Origin: an uncultured bacterium
GTDB taxonomy: Bacteria > Bacteroidota > Rhodothermia > Rhodothermales > Rubricoccaceae
Length of the DNA stretch: 64,000 nt
Assembly (NCBI GenBank): GCA_947493945.1
Contig: CANLSR010000002.1
Location: forward strand, 434,001 to 498,000
Reading direction: 5' to 3'
Below are positions 56,689-64,000 of the stretch, piece by piece. Numbering within the stretch: the stretch's first letter is position 1; each line of letters starts with the position of its first letter. Below the pieces are notes generated by a model. That model saw only the letters and a list, made by a program, of their open reading frames with translations, did not search any database and was not told the origin of the DNA. Made by a program: the position numbers and the translations under genes.

Positions 56689-58356
56689 TCACGAGGGGTG
56701 CGCGTACATCATCTTGTCACGGGCGAACGCCGCCGCCATTCGCCCGAGAGAGAGGTCGCCGAAGATGGCACGGCGGAAGGCGCCGCGCCCGAGAACCCCG
56801 CCGGGCCGGGTGACCTCGGCCAAGCGCAGCTTCTGCCGGCTCAGGTGCGTCCGGCCCCGGAGCACGGCGCGGAACTCGGACGGCATCCACTCGACGGCTT
56901 CGAGCGCGCGGTGCAGGACGGCGGCCGTCTCCTCGACGGCTCGGGTGTTGGACGTGTCAGTCGCCAGCACGCGGTCCGTGAGCCGGTCCGAAAGCGTCCG
57001 GAAGCCCTCGAACCCACCCCCGACGAGTCCGAGGTGGGCGAGGCCCGCCGTGTAGGCGTCACGGTCCTGGCCGGTCTGGAATCGGAGCGAGAGCAGACGC
57101 GAGAACTCGGCGTAGGCGCCCAGGAGCCACAGCACGGAGACCGGCTTCCACAGACGCGCATCGGCCCACGACGCCATGGCCGCGGACACGATTCGGTCGT
57201 TGGCGTCGAGGAACCGCGCCTGGGCGGCTGACAGTGTCTGAAGCGCCGACGCGGGCACGATCCCGAGCGACCCGTCGGGCTGACGAGCGGAGAGGAGCGC
57301 GTGGGCGATCAGGGCGACGCCGTGGAGCGAGGCGTAGAGCCCCTTCGAGAACAGAGGGTCGACGAACCCGGCCGCCAGCCCGACGAGAGCCCACCGGTCT
57401 CCGACCGTCTGCGTGGGACGGTGCTGGATCCGGCCCGTCCGCGTCCAGGGGCGGACGGGCCGCGCGCGCGCGAACACGTCGTGGAGCGCCGGAAAGCCGG
57501 AGACGAAGTCCTCGAACTCGGCCTCTGGCGAGAGATCGAGACGGTCCGGCCACGCCCGCGGGTCGAGGACGAGACCGACGCTCGTCAGCGGGTTCGTGGA
57601 CCGACGGTGGTTGCCAAACGGGATCCGCCAGAGCCAGCCTCCGGGGAACACGTCATGGATCGTCCCCTCCTCCATCCGGAAGGGCAACCGGTGCGCTGTA
57701 CGCCCGGCTGCTCGCACGTCCACCATGTGCGTGAAGAAGCCCCGGCTGTGCGTCCGCAATCTCGGATCGTTCGGCGCCAGCCCGAGCTGGCGGACCAGCA
57801 CGGAGCGTGGGCCGGTTGCGTCGGCGACGAAGCGCGCGCGCACCTCGCCCGCAGCGGTATCGATCCGCACGCCATCCGCGTTGAGGCGGACGCACTCGAC
57901 GCGCGTCCCCTGGCGGACGTCCGCTCCGTAGCGGACGGCGGCGTGAACGAGCGCTGCGTCAGCGTCCTGACGGAACAGGTGGAGCTCGTGGCCGTGCGGC
58001 TCGCGAGGGATGACCGCCTGCAACGTCTGGAGCGGATCGGCTGGGTCATGGTGCCCGTCGGCGCCGTGTCGTAGGAACCCGAAGTGGCGCTTGACCCCGT
58101 GGCTCGTCCCAGCCCGGCGGAGGTAGGGCTCGGCCGAGAAGTACGCCAGCTCGGCCACGTCGTACAGCGCGGCGAGGGCTCGGAGCGTCTCCGAGGTCTC
58201 CAAGATCATCGACTCGCCGATCGCGAACTGTGGGTGCATGCCGGCCTCGAGGACGACTACCGACAGCCCCTGGCGGGCCAGGATGGCCGCGAGCGCCGAG
58301 CCGGCGAACCCGGAGCCGAGAACGGCGACGTCGAAAGAGTAGGGAGACACGAGCAT
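56689..58356 (-). CDS. Flavin-dependent halogenase-like oxidoreductase
   Basis: A 555-residue flavoprotein. FAD motif VLGSGFAGSALAAILARQG (12-30) and IGESMILET (46-54), then FVADATGPRSVL. GGWLWRIPFGNHRR near residue 242 fits the W-x-W-x-I-P signature of tryptophan/phenolic halogenases, and LVGLAAGFVDPLFSKGL fits the flavin-binding end. Halogenase-like FAD monooxygenases share these features. Whether the catalytic lysine is present I could not confirm. Start ATG 58356 immediately beside a MarR-type palindrome. Confidence 0.75.
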   Translation of the reverse strand: MLVSPYSFDVAVLGSGFAGSALAAILARQGLSVVVLEAGMHPQFAIGESMILETSETLRALAALYDVAELAYFSAEPYLRRAGTSHGVKRHFGFLRHGADGHHDPADPLQTLQAVIPREPHGHELHLFRQDADAALVHAAVRYGADVRQGTRVECVRLNADGVRIDTAAGEVRARFVADATGPRSVLVRQLGLAPNDPRLRTHSRGFFTHMVDVRAAGRTAHRLPFRMEEGTIHDVFPGGWLWRIPFGNHRRSTNPLTSVGLVLDPRAWPDRLDLSPEAEFEDFVSGFPALHDVFARARPVRPWTRTGRIQHRPTQTVGDRWALVGLAAGFVDPLFSKGLYASLHGVALIAHALLSARQPDGSLGIVPASALQTLSAAQARFLDANDRIVSAAMASWADARLWKPVSVLWLLGAYAEFSRLLSLRFQTGQDRDAYTAGLAHLGLVGGGFEGFRTLSDRLTDRVLATDTSNTRAVEETAAVLHRALEAVEWMPSEFRAVLRGRTHLSRQKLRLAEVTRPGGVLGRGAFRRAIFGDLSLGRMAAAFARDKMMYAHPS

Positions 58357-58359
58357 AAA

Positions 58360-58375
58360 TGTTGCCTAGGCAACA
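58360..58375 (-). promoter_or_regulatory. 16-bp perfect palindrome, MarR-type operator
   Basis: TGTTGCCTAGGCAACA is self-complementary over 16 bp, 3 bp upstream of the halogenase-like ATG. A near copy lies at 59902-59917 upstream of the DOMON gene. The MarR gene between them is the probable regulator. Confidence 0.8.
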
Positions 58376-58399
58376 GTATACAGCGTGCGTCTCCTCCCG

Positions 58400-58876
58400 T
58401 CAATCCTGCGCCCTGGCGCCGCTCACCGCCCCGGTGAGGACGTCGAGGACTTCGGAGAACGTGCCGAGCGCGTCGGCCGTCACCCCAGCGAACAGCTTGC
58501 CCCGCTCCTCGACGACGGTCCCGAGCAGCGTGTCGACCTGCGCCCGGCCCGCCGCCGTGAGCGAGAGCAGCGACCGCCGGCCGTCGTCGGGGTCCGGCGC
58601 GCGCGCGATAAGCCCGGCTTCGACGAGCCCGGCGACCTGGCGGGAGACGTTCGGCCGGTCGTCGAGGACGGGGTCGGTGAGGTCCGACTGACTCCGGCCG
58701 TCGCGTTCGGACAGGCGGAACAGCAAGAACCACTGCTCGGGCGACACGCCGGGCGCAGCGTCGGCGAGCACACGGGTGAGATGGACCCGGAGCAGCCGCG
58801 CGAGACGGTGGACGCGGTACGCGAGGGCAACGTCGAGCGACGAGACATCGGCGATGGGGTCGGTGGAGTCAGGCAT
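58400..58876 (-). CDS. MarR-family regulator
   Basis: A 158-residue MarR protein with the expected helices: RLARLLRVHLTRVLADAAPGVSPEQWFLLFRL, recognition-helix region RPNVSRQVAGLVEAGLIAR and wing PDPDDGRRSLLSLTAAGRAQV, then a dimerisation helix. The start at ATG 58876 is 44 bp after the RidA stop; an in-frame upstream ATG at 58960 would overlap RidA. It probably binds the palindromes at 58360 and 59902 and responds to a phenolic or halogenated ligand. Confidence 0.85.
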   Translation of the reverse strand: MPDSTDPIADVSSLDVALAYRVHRLARLLRVHLTRVLADAAPGVSPEQWFLLFRLSERDGRSQSDLTDPVLDDRPNVSRQVAGLVEAGLIARAPDPDDGRRSLLSLTAAGRAQVDTLLGTVVEERGKLFAGVTADALGTFSEVLDVLTGAVSGARAQD

Positions 58877-58919
58877 CAGGAGTGGAGAGCGGAATCGGTC
58901 AAGATCGGGAGCGGCAGTG

Positions 58920-59354
58920 TCATCCCGGAAACGCGGCATCAGGCACGACGGCCCAGACATCGGCTTCGATCCGCAGGCCTGGGCGGGCCAGCGCCTGGAC
59001 GCCCACGAGCGTGTTGGCGGGCATTCGGTCCGCCGGGAACGCAGACCTCAGCGCGCCCACGAGGGTCGGCAGGTCACGCGCGTCGTAGTCGACGACGTAG
59101 AGCGTGAGTTTGATCACGGAGGCCAGAGACCCGCCGACCGCTGCCAGGGCTAGTCCGAGGTTCTGAAACATCCGGTCGGTCTGGGCGACCAGGTCGAGCC
59201 CACCGACTACTACACCGTGCTCGTCGAGGGCCACCTGCCCCGAGCACGCGACGAGTCCACCGACCACCACCACCTGGCTGAGGTGCGGGAGCCGAGCCAG
59301 ACCCGCCGGGTGGACATGCCGGGGGCGGGGCCGGACAGGCAGCAGGTCATCCAT
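58920..59354 (-). CDS. RidA/YjgF-family protein
   Basis: A 144-residue RidA-like protein: LPHLSQVVVVGGLVACSGQVALDEHG, FQNLGLALAAVGGSLASVIKLTLYVVDYDARD and ANTLVGVQALARPGLRIEADVWAVVP. The arginine of deaminase RidA is in the loop VQALARPG, one residue off the usual R-x-x-L-P, so activity is not certain. Start ATG 59354 overlaps the DOMON gene's stop codon by one base. Confidence 0.82.
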   Translation of the reverse strand: MDDLLPVRPRPRHVHPAGLARLPHLSQVVVVGGLVACSGQVALDEHGVVVGGLDLVAQTDRMFQNLGLALAAVGGSLASVIKLTLYVVDYDARDLPTLVGALRSAFPADRMPANTLVGVQALARPGLRIEADVWAVVPDAAFPG

Positions 59355-59887
59355 TACAAGCGAACCACGAGGTGGCGGCGTACGCGGGAGTGATGGTCGA
59401 AGTCGTCGGCGACGCTGTACCCCAGGAGCAGGTGGACCGTCGTGCCCTCGCGCAGATCGTGCGACCATGCGTCGCTCGTTGCAGCGGGCAGAGCGAAGGC
59501 GATCTCCGTCGTCCCGTCTCGCTCCGTCCCGCTCACCTCGCTCAGCGCCGACGCCCCACCGACCGCCTCGACGGGGCGGTGGTCACCCGGGGCCACAATG
59601 GTTCGGTCGGACACCACGGCTTCGCCGTCCACGACGGCGCCCATCACGAGATGGGTCCCGGAGAGCCCGTCGGCTTCGTTGAAGCCGACGCCCACCCAGC
59701 CGGTCGTCGGCGCCTGGACGCGGCATCGGAGCGCGTCGCCTTCATGCGTCCAGGTGAGCGTGATGCCTCCCGCAGAGGCTGTTCCAGAGGACAGGGGCGA
59801 AGGGCTAGGAGGGGCGCACATCGACAGAAGCAGGCTGACCAGGAGGGAGGCCATGCCCGCGGCCATGGGGAAGCCAGTGAAAGACAT
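59354..59887 (-). CDS. DOMON-domain lipoprotein
   Basis: A 177-residue exported protein with a signal and probable lipobox LLSMC. A DOMON beta-sandwich follows: GITLTWTHEGDALRCRVQAPTTGWVGVGFNEADGLSGTHLVMGAVVDGEAVVSDR. DOMON domains bind haem or sugar and are linked to electron transfer; GWVGVGFN is the family hallmark. First gene of the MarR-linked operon, with the MarR-type palindrome 14 bp upstream. Confidence 0.82.
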   Translation of the reverse strand: MSFTGFPMAAGMASLLVSLLLSMCAPPSPSPLSSGTASAGGITLTWTHEGDALRCRVQAPTTGWVGVGFNEADGLSGTHLVMGAVVDGEAVVSDRTIVAPGDHRPVEAVGGASALSEVSGTERDGTTEIAFALPAATSDAWSHDLREGTTVHLLLGYSVADDFDHHSRVRRHLVVRL

Positions 59888-59901
59888 GGACGATCTTAAA
59901 A

Positions 59902-59917
59902 TGTTGCCGAGGCACCA
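59902..59917 (-). promoter_or_regulatory. Second MarR-type operator
   Basis: TGTTGCCGAGGCACCA differs from the perfect palindrome at 58360 by three bases, and the surrounding ATG..ATA sequence also agrees. It lies 14 bp upstream of the DOMON ATG. The downstream region up to 60213 has no gene I can support. Confidence 0.65.
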
Positions 59918-60237
59918 ATATAGATCAGCACCATCCCATACGCGCCGACCTGCCGTTCGCTCAGCTCGTCCTCTGCCCCCACCCGGCACCGGTACGCTCA
60001 GGGCGGTACTCGGCGTCCGCGAGGCGTACGCCCGGAAGGTCGCCGTGAAGTGACTGTGTGTCGATAACCCGGCGTCGAGGGCCATGCCAGCGAGGCCGTG
60101 CTCACCATTCCGGCACAGCAGTGAAGGTACCAACCCCTCATCGATTCCTGAGAGCGGGCCCGTCCGAGTGGACCGTTAGGTGAGCGGAGTGGGGAGAAGG
60201 GAACTGGGCTCCGGCCCGCCGGGGAGCGTCCCGGGCC

Positions 60238-62357
60238 GTGGCTCCGCACGTCCAGCCAGCCGGAAATCCCGTGGCTCCTTCCGTTCCACACGTCGCCACG
60301 AGCGCGACCAGCAACCCGGTCGAACAACTCGACCTCTTCGCTCTGCTCGCACCCCGCATCGCCTGCCTGGGCGTTCCGGCACTGCGCCAGAGGCCTCATG
60401 GGTCCCCCCGCCAATCCGCGCCCACGTGGCCCTTCTCGGGCGCGAAGCCTCTGGCGGTCGAGACCGCCGAGGCCATCACTCAGACGGGCGCGCTCACAGC
60501 GTCCGTGTTCGACGCCTACTGCCCGAGCATCCGAGTCCCTGGGGCCTGCCCGCACCCAACGCGCTTGGTCGAGTCGGCGGCTATGGCTGCCGCCAGCGCA
60601 CCGCCGTGCAACTACCGCCCAACACTCCCAGGGCGACTCGTGACCCGGGGCGTCCTGTCCGACGCCCAACTCGAGACCGTCTGCCGGGCGGGTGCGGCTC
60701 ACGCCGAGCATCTGCCCGGCGAGGGCGGGGAGTCCGGCCCAAGGCAGGGGTTCTTCGTCGGTGACGGGACAGGGGTGGCAAGGGGCGCACCCAGCCACTT
60801 CACGCCCGAGTCCTCACACCAACGGGGTGGACGCTCATGGGCGAGGTCCAGGTCGGCGGCCTCGTCGTCTCTGACGACGGCCGCCCCACGCGCGTCACCG
60901 GCGTCTTTCCCCAGGGCGAGATGGCCGTCCACCGCGTCACGTTCTCGGACGGCTCGGCGACGGAGTGCACGGACGACCACCTGTGGCTCACCCAGACGAA
61001 GCGCCAGCGGTACTACCAGAAGAAGGGGTGGGGCGTGGACCACCCCAAGCCCGATGTCCGGACGCTCCGCGAGATCAGCGAGTCGCTCCACCTCTGCCAC
61101 TCGGTCCCGCTCGTGGCCCCGGTTGAGTTCGAGGCCCGCGAGGTCCCGCTCGACCCGTACCTCCTGGGCGTCATGATCGGGGACGGGAACATCCGCAAGA
61201 GCAGCGTCCAACTCACGCTCGGCGAGGCCGAGATGGTCGAGCGGACCCGGGCAGCACTTCCCGAGGGCGCGAGGCTCCGGAAGGTCCCGTCGCGGGAGTA
61301 CCACTACGATGTCACGGCTGGGACCCGGACGACGCGGGGGCTCCCCAAGAACCGGAATCCGGTCGTGAACGGCGTCCGTGCGCTCGGGCTCTGCGGGAAG
61401 CGGGCGTGGGAGAAGTGGGTCCCCGAGGACTACCTCTTCAACACGGTCGACGTCCGGCTCGCTGTGCTCCGAGGGCTCATGGACTCCGACGGATACGCGG
61501 ACAAGCGGGGAGTGACTGTCCACTACACCACCTCTGAGCGGCTGGCCGACGACGTGGCCTTCCTCGTGCAGTCGCTTGGAGGAGTGGCCCGGAAGCGGCT
61601 CAAGAAGACGCCCAAGCGGGACTGCTACGCGACGACGATCACGCTCACCCACCGGCTGGCCCCGTTCCGTCTCCGCCGGAAGGCCAAGCGGTGCGGCCCG
61701 CGCGAGAAGTACCCGGCCCGGCGCTACGTCCAGTCGGTCGAGTACGTGGGCGAGAGGGAGTGTCAGTGCATCGCAGTCGAGGCGGAGTGCCGTCTCTACG
61801 TCACGGACGACTTCATCGTGACCCACAACACCTCAGCAGCCATCCTGCTCGACAACGTGCTCCAGGGCCGCCGCCGCGCCCTCTGGGTGTCCGAGAACCG
61901 GAACCTCATGCGCGACGCCGTCCGCGACTGGACCGCCTTGGGCGGACCGGCCGACTTCGTCTTCGACCTGGGAGCCTGCAAGGGACCCATCCAGCAGACG
62001 GATGGTGTCTGCTTCGCGAGCTACGACACCTTGAAGGGCCAGCCCCGCGAACGCGATGGCGCCCGGACCGGCATCGACCGGCTGGAGCAGGTCGTCGCCT
62101 GGCTCTCGGGTGGAGGAGAAGAAGCAGACTTCGAGGGCGTCATCGTTTTCGACGAGTCGCACAACGCGAGTTCAGCGCTGGACACGCAAGGCTCACGTGG
62201 GGTCAGGAAAGGATCCCAACGGGCACTGGCGGTCGTTGATCTGCAAGACCGGCTCTCCAACGCCCGCGTCGTCTACGCAAGCGCCACCGGGGCCACCGAG
62301 GTCGCCAACCTCGCCTACGCCGCGCGCTTGGGGCTCTGGGGCCGGGGCACCCCGTTC
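60238..62357 (+). pseudogene. Strawberry-notch helicase, intein-interrupted and truncated
   Basis: The main SNO remnant. From GTG 60238 it encodes NPVEQLDLFALLAPR, YCPSIRVPGACPHPTRLVES, CNYRPTLPGRLVTRG, LSDAQLETVCRAGAAHAEHL and GFFVGDGTGV. One base is then missing near 60777, so the frame slips before GKGR. The intein (60789-61829) follows. The helicase resumes with TSAAILLDNVLQGRRRALWVSENRNLMRDAVRDW, VFDESHNASSAL (DEAH-like box) and VVYASATGATEVANLAYA, and stops making sense near 62357. SNO proteins are usually far longer, so the C-terminal half is lost. Confidence 0.85.
60789..61829 (+). other. Intein with LAGLIDADG-type homing endonuclease (class 3 signature)
   Basis: About 347 residues, inserted after GKGR of the helicase Walker A. 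Block A reads TQPLHARVLTPTGW. Block B ends in CTDDHLW, with the histidine and a tryptophan two residues later. A DOD endonuclease domain follows (YLLGVMIGDGNIR and LRGLMDSDGYADK, the two LAGLIDADG-like motifs). Block F is ECQCIAV and the C-terminal end is IVTHN followed by Thr. The tryptophan, the block F cysteine and the +1 Thr make the WCT set of class 3 inteins, which lack the N-terminal Cys/Ser nucleophile; the first residue here is Thr. Confidence 0.8.
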
Positions 62358-62361
62358 CCGC

Positions 62362-63036
62362 CGGGAGCTGGTCTGGGCCGCGGCGATCACGCGGGCCACG
62401 TCGCGTCCTGCGACGGCAGGCACAGGATCATGGCCCTGCCCCCGAATCGCGCGAGCCAGCGCCGCGTAGTAGGCCGGGTAGTCCCCCGGGAAGGTTTCTA
62501 TGGTCTCGTGGCGGACCTCGCCATCGTGGACCGTCGCGAGCGAGCCCGAGGACGGGGGGACCGCCAGCCCCCAGCGGTCCCCCCCAGGCCGGAGGCCCCG
62601 GCGCAGGGCGTCCTCTTGGGGGTCGGAGTCCAACGACAGGTAGGAGCCCCCCGTCCCGTGCACCGCGAATCGAGGGCCCGGCCCTGCCACGACGGTCCCC
62701 ACGTGGAGGACGGCCCGCCGCCGTCCCCACCGGAGCACCAAGTGAACATAGTCGGGGACCTCCGCCCCGGGGACCTCCGCCCCGGGGACCTCCGCCCCGG
62801 GGACCTCCGCCCCGGGGCGCTGCGCGCCGAGGTCGGCCCACACGGTGTCGGGCGGGCCGAAAAGCACCAGGGCCTGGTCGACCAGGTGCGCGCCCAGGTC
62901 ATAGAGCACCCCAGCCCCCTCGCCCGGCTGCTCCCGCCAGCGGCCCCGGACGGACGGTCGGAAGCGGTCGAAGTGGGCTTCGTAGGTGAGCACCTCGCCC
63001 AGCGTGCCGTCGATGGGGCGTGGGCTCCGCCAGCCC
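62362..63036 (-). pseudogene. Gfo/Idh/MocA oxidoreductase, C-terminal remnant
   Basis: On the minus strand the sequence reads GTLGEVLTYEAHFDRFRP, GVLYDLGAHLVDQALVLFGPP, FAVHGTGGSYLSL and YYAALARAIRGQGHDPVPAVAGRDVARVIAAA, the conserved C-terminal domain of Gfo/Idh/MocA NAD(P)-dependent oxidoreductases. The Rossmann domain is missing, there is no native start, and the frame runs past the family end. It abuts the truncated helicase on the opposite strand. Residues between the blocks include a fourfold PGAEV repeat. Confidence 0.8.
62754..62813. repeat. 15-bp tandem repeat, four perfect copies
   Basis: The unit GGGGACCTCCGCCCC repeats four times without mismatch, encoding PGAEV four times on the minus strand in the Gfo/Idh remnant. 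A repeat this clean implies recent slippage or duplication. Confidence 0.9.
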
Positions 63037-63542
63037 GCGCTTGAGACGATGCTCCGGCTCGGCGCCGAGCTCGGGGTCCCGGCGTCGGAGATGGTGGCGG
63101 CCGTCGAGGGAACCTGGGAGCGCGAGCCGTAGCGGCTTCCCGTCCTGCCCAGGCTCACCTCTTCTGACGGCGATCCGGCAGGAGCTAGTCCGCCTCACGA
63201 CGACTACGCGCGGGTCAGCTCTGGTCCCCGCTCTCCGGCGGCGGAAGGAGCAGCTCGCAGAGGTCTCGCCCGAACGCTGCCCCTCCTACCGTACAGTTCC
63301 GTTCCAGTGATTGTCAGACCCCTGGTACCGGAAACGCCGCTGTACGTCGTCCCCGGGGTCTTTGGGGTCCGGTAGTTGGCCTGGACTGCCCGAATCGGTC
63401 CGCGCGCTCACAGCTCAGATGGGGGGACTCAGATGGGGGGACGCCCCCCTCCCGCGAGTGCAACGTGCGACTCGGCGTCTGGAACAGGCGGAATGGACGG
63501 GGTCGGGGGGTGAGCATCGTCTTGTTCCAGCGAGCTGTAGGC
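63037..63542. other. Decayed intergenic region
   Basis: No gene is supported. It contains the 24-bp motif at 63286-63309 shared with 29224 and a duplicated AGATGGGGGGAC sequence (63417-63440). It separates the mosaic remnant from the PIN-domain gene. Confidence 0.45.
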
Positions 63543-63998
63543 CTACAGCTCGCTGGTGTCGAAGGCGGGGTCGAACGGGTCAACGAACGTGACGCCCTCG
63601 ACGGTCGAGCCCGAGGCGAAGTCCTCGCTGAGCACGACGGGCACCTGGTTGAGCTTGGCCGCCGCCCAGATCTGCGCGTCGTAGTAGGGGAGCTGGTGGT
63701 CCCGGACGCCCCGGACCGCCTCCAGCACGACGGGCGGGGTCAGCGGGACGACCGGGAACGTCCGCTCGTAGAGGCCGATCTGGTGGTAGACGCGGTCGGG
63801 CGGGACCGGCGGCTTGAGCCGGAACAGGGTGACGCGCGAGAACTCGGCGAGGGCCTGGGCTGGGAGCACCGCCGAGGGGCCGACCGGACTCGGCCGTCCG
63901 ACGCGGGCGAGGACGGCGAGCGCGCGGTCCTGCTTGCCGGGGTCGAGGGGGTCGACGCTGTAGACGAGGACGTTCGTGTCGAGGAGGTAGCGGGCCAC
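63543..63998 (-). CDS. PIN-domain protein (VapC-like)
   Basis: A 151-residue PIN nuclease. It has the first acidic residue in YLLDTNVLVY, a glutamate in ALAEFSR, the aspartate in LPYYDAQIWAAA and the last acidic residues in VLSEDFASG. Toxins of VapBC modules look like this. It starts at a GTG 2 bp from the window edge, so an antitoxin gene, if present, lies beyond it. Confidence 0.85.
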   Translation of the reverse strand: MARYLLDTNVLVYSVDPLDPGKQDRALAVLARVGRPSPVGPSAVLPAQALAEFSRVTLFRLKPPVPPDRVYHQIGLYERTFPVVPLTPPVVLEAVRGVRDHQLPYYDAQIWAAAKLNQVPVVLSEDFASGSTVEGVTFVDPFDPAFDTSEL

Positions 63999-64000
63999 GG

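Noticed and set aside
62754..62813. Possible CRISPR array
   Set aside because: The unit is 15 bp, repeats have no spacers and lie in frame in a decayed gene.

Overview
This 64 kb window is very GC-rich (roughly 70 percent by eye), with short AT-rich islands only at promoters. Genes are tightly packed, often with ATGA, GTGA or TGATG start/stop overlaps. The mix of genes (cbb3 oxidase with an azurin-like lipoprotein, NnrS/DUF2249/SufR-type Fe-S and NO genes, FIST signalling, Csp-type copper storage, a tail-like contractile injection system) would suit an aerobic or microaerobic Gram-negative of the Rhodothermota (Rubricoccaceae, Rubrivirga-like). That placement is inference, not something I could test.

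Layout. (1) 1-4422, minus strand: a NapA/NasA-like molybdenum oxidoreductase with a four-cluster Fe-S subunit, a membrane subunit ending in a zinc ribbon, and a 69-residue protein. (2) 4531-6232: a remnant of a strawberry-notch (SNO) helicase, then an archaeal-type ATPase behind nested inverted repeats. (3) 6473-22627, minus strand: one contiguous contractile injection system (CIS) operon with sheath, tube, VgrG-like spike, PAAR-like tip, gp25, baseplate J and several large unknowns. It includes a protein with a C-terminal DNA/RNA non-specific endonuclease domain, a likely cargo toxin. (4) 23232-27587: a broken histidine kinase, then copper genes (CopB-type ATPase, CHRD lipoprotein, Csp-like protein). 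(5) 27735-36271: flavoprotein, FIST sensor plus hybrid kinase, K+/H+ antiporter, adenylate cyclase. (6) 36380-44724, minus strand: a cbb3 oxidase operon from an azurin-like lipoprotein through ccoS-ccoN-ccoO-ccoP to a CcoI-type ATPase and a SafE-family protein. (7) 44874-51700, minus strand: thiD, MOSC, DUF488, NnrS-like, cupins, seven-iron ferredoxin, three DUF2249 proteins, a SufT-like protein and one frameshifted gene, all downstream of a long palindrome. A SufR-like Fe-S regulator diverges from that palindrome. (8) 52735-55568: a hemerythrin/PLP-decarboxylase fusion, group III truncated haemoglobin and an Rrf2 regulator with three cysteines. (9) 56161-59917: VOC protein, halogenase-like flavoenzyme, MarR, RidA and DOMON lipoprotein, with matching MarR-type palindromes. 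(10) 60214-63540: a decayed mosaic containing the longest SNO helicase remnant, interrupted by a class 3-type intein, joined to a decayed Gfo/Idh oxidoreductase. (11) 63543-63998: a PIN-domain protein at the edge.

Regions 6-8 read as one low-oxygen / nitric oxide / Fe-S repair programme: a high-affinity oxidase, NO-linked NnrS and DUF2249 proteins, truncated haemoglobin, hemerythrin and two putative Fe-S regulators. Region 3 stands out as a possibly undescribed CIS with a nuclease cargo. Four scattered SNO fragments mark past mobile-element traffic.
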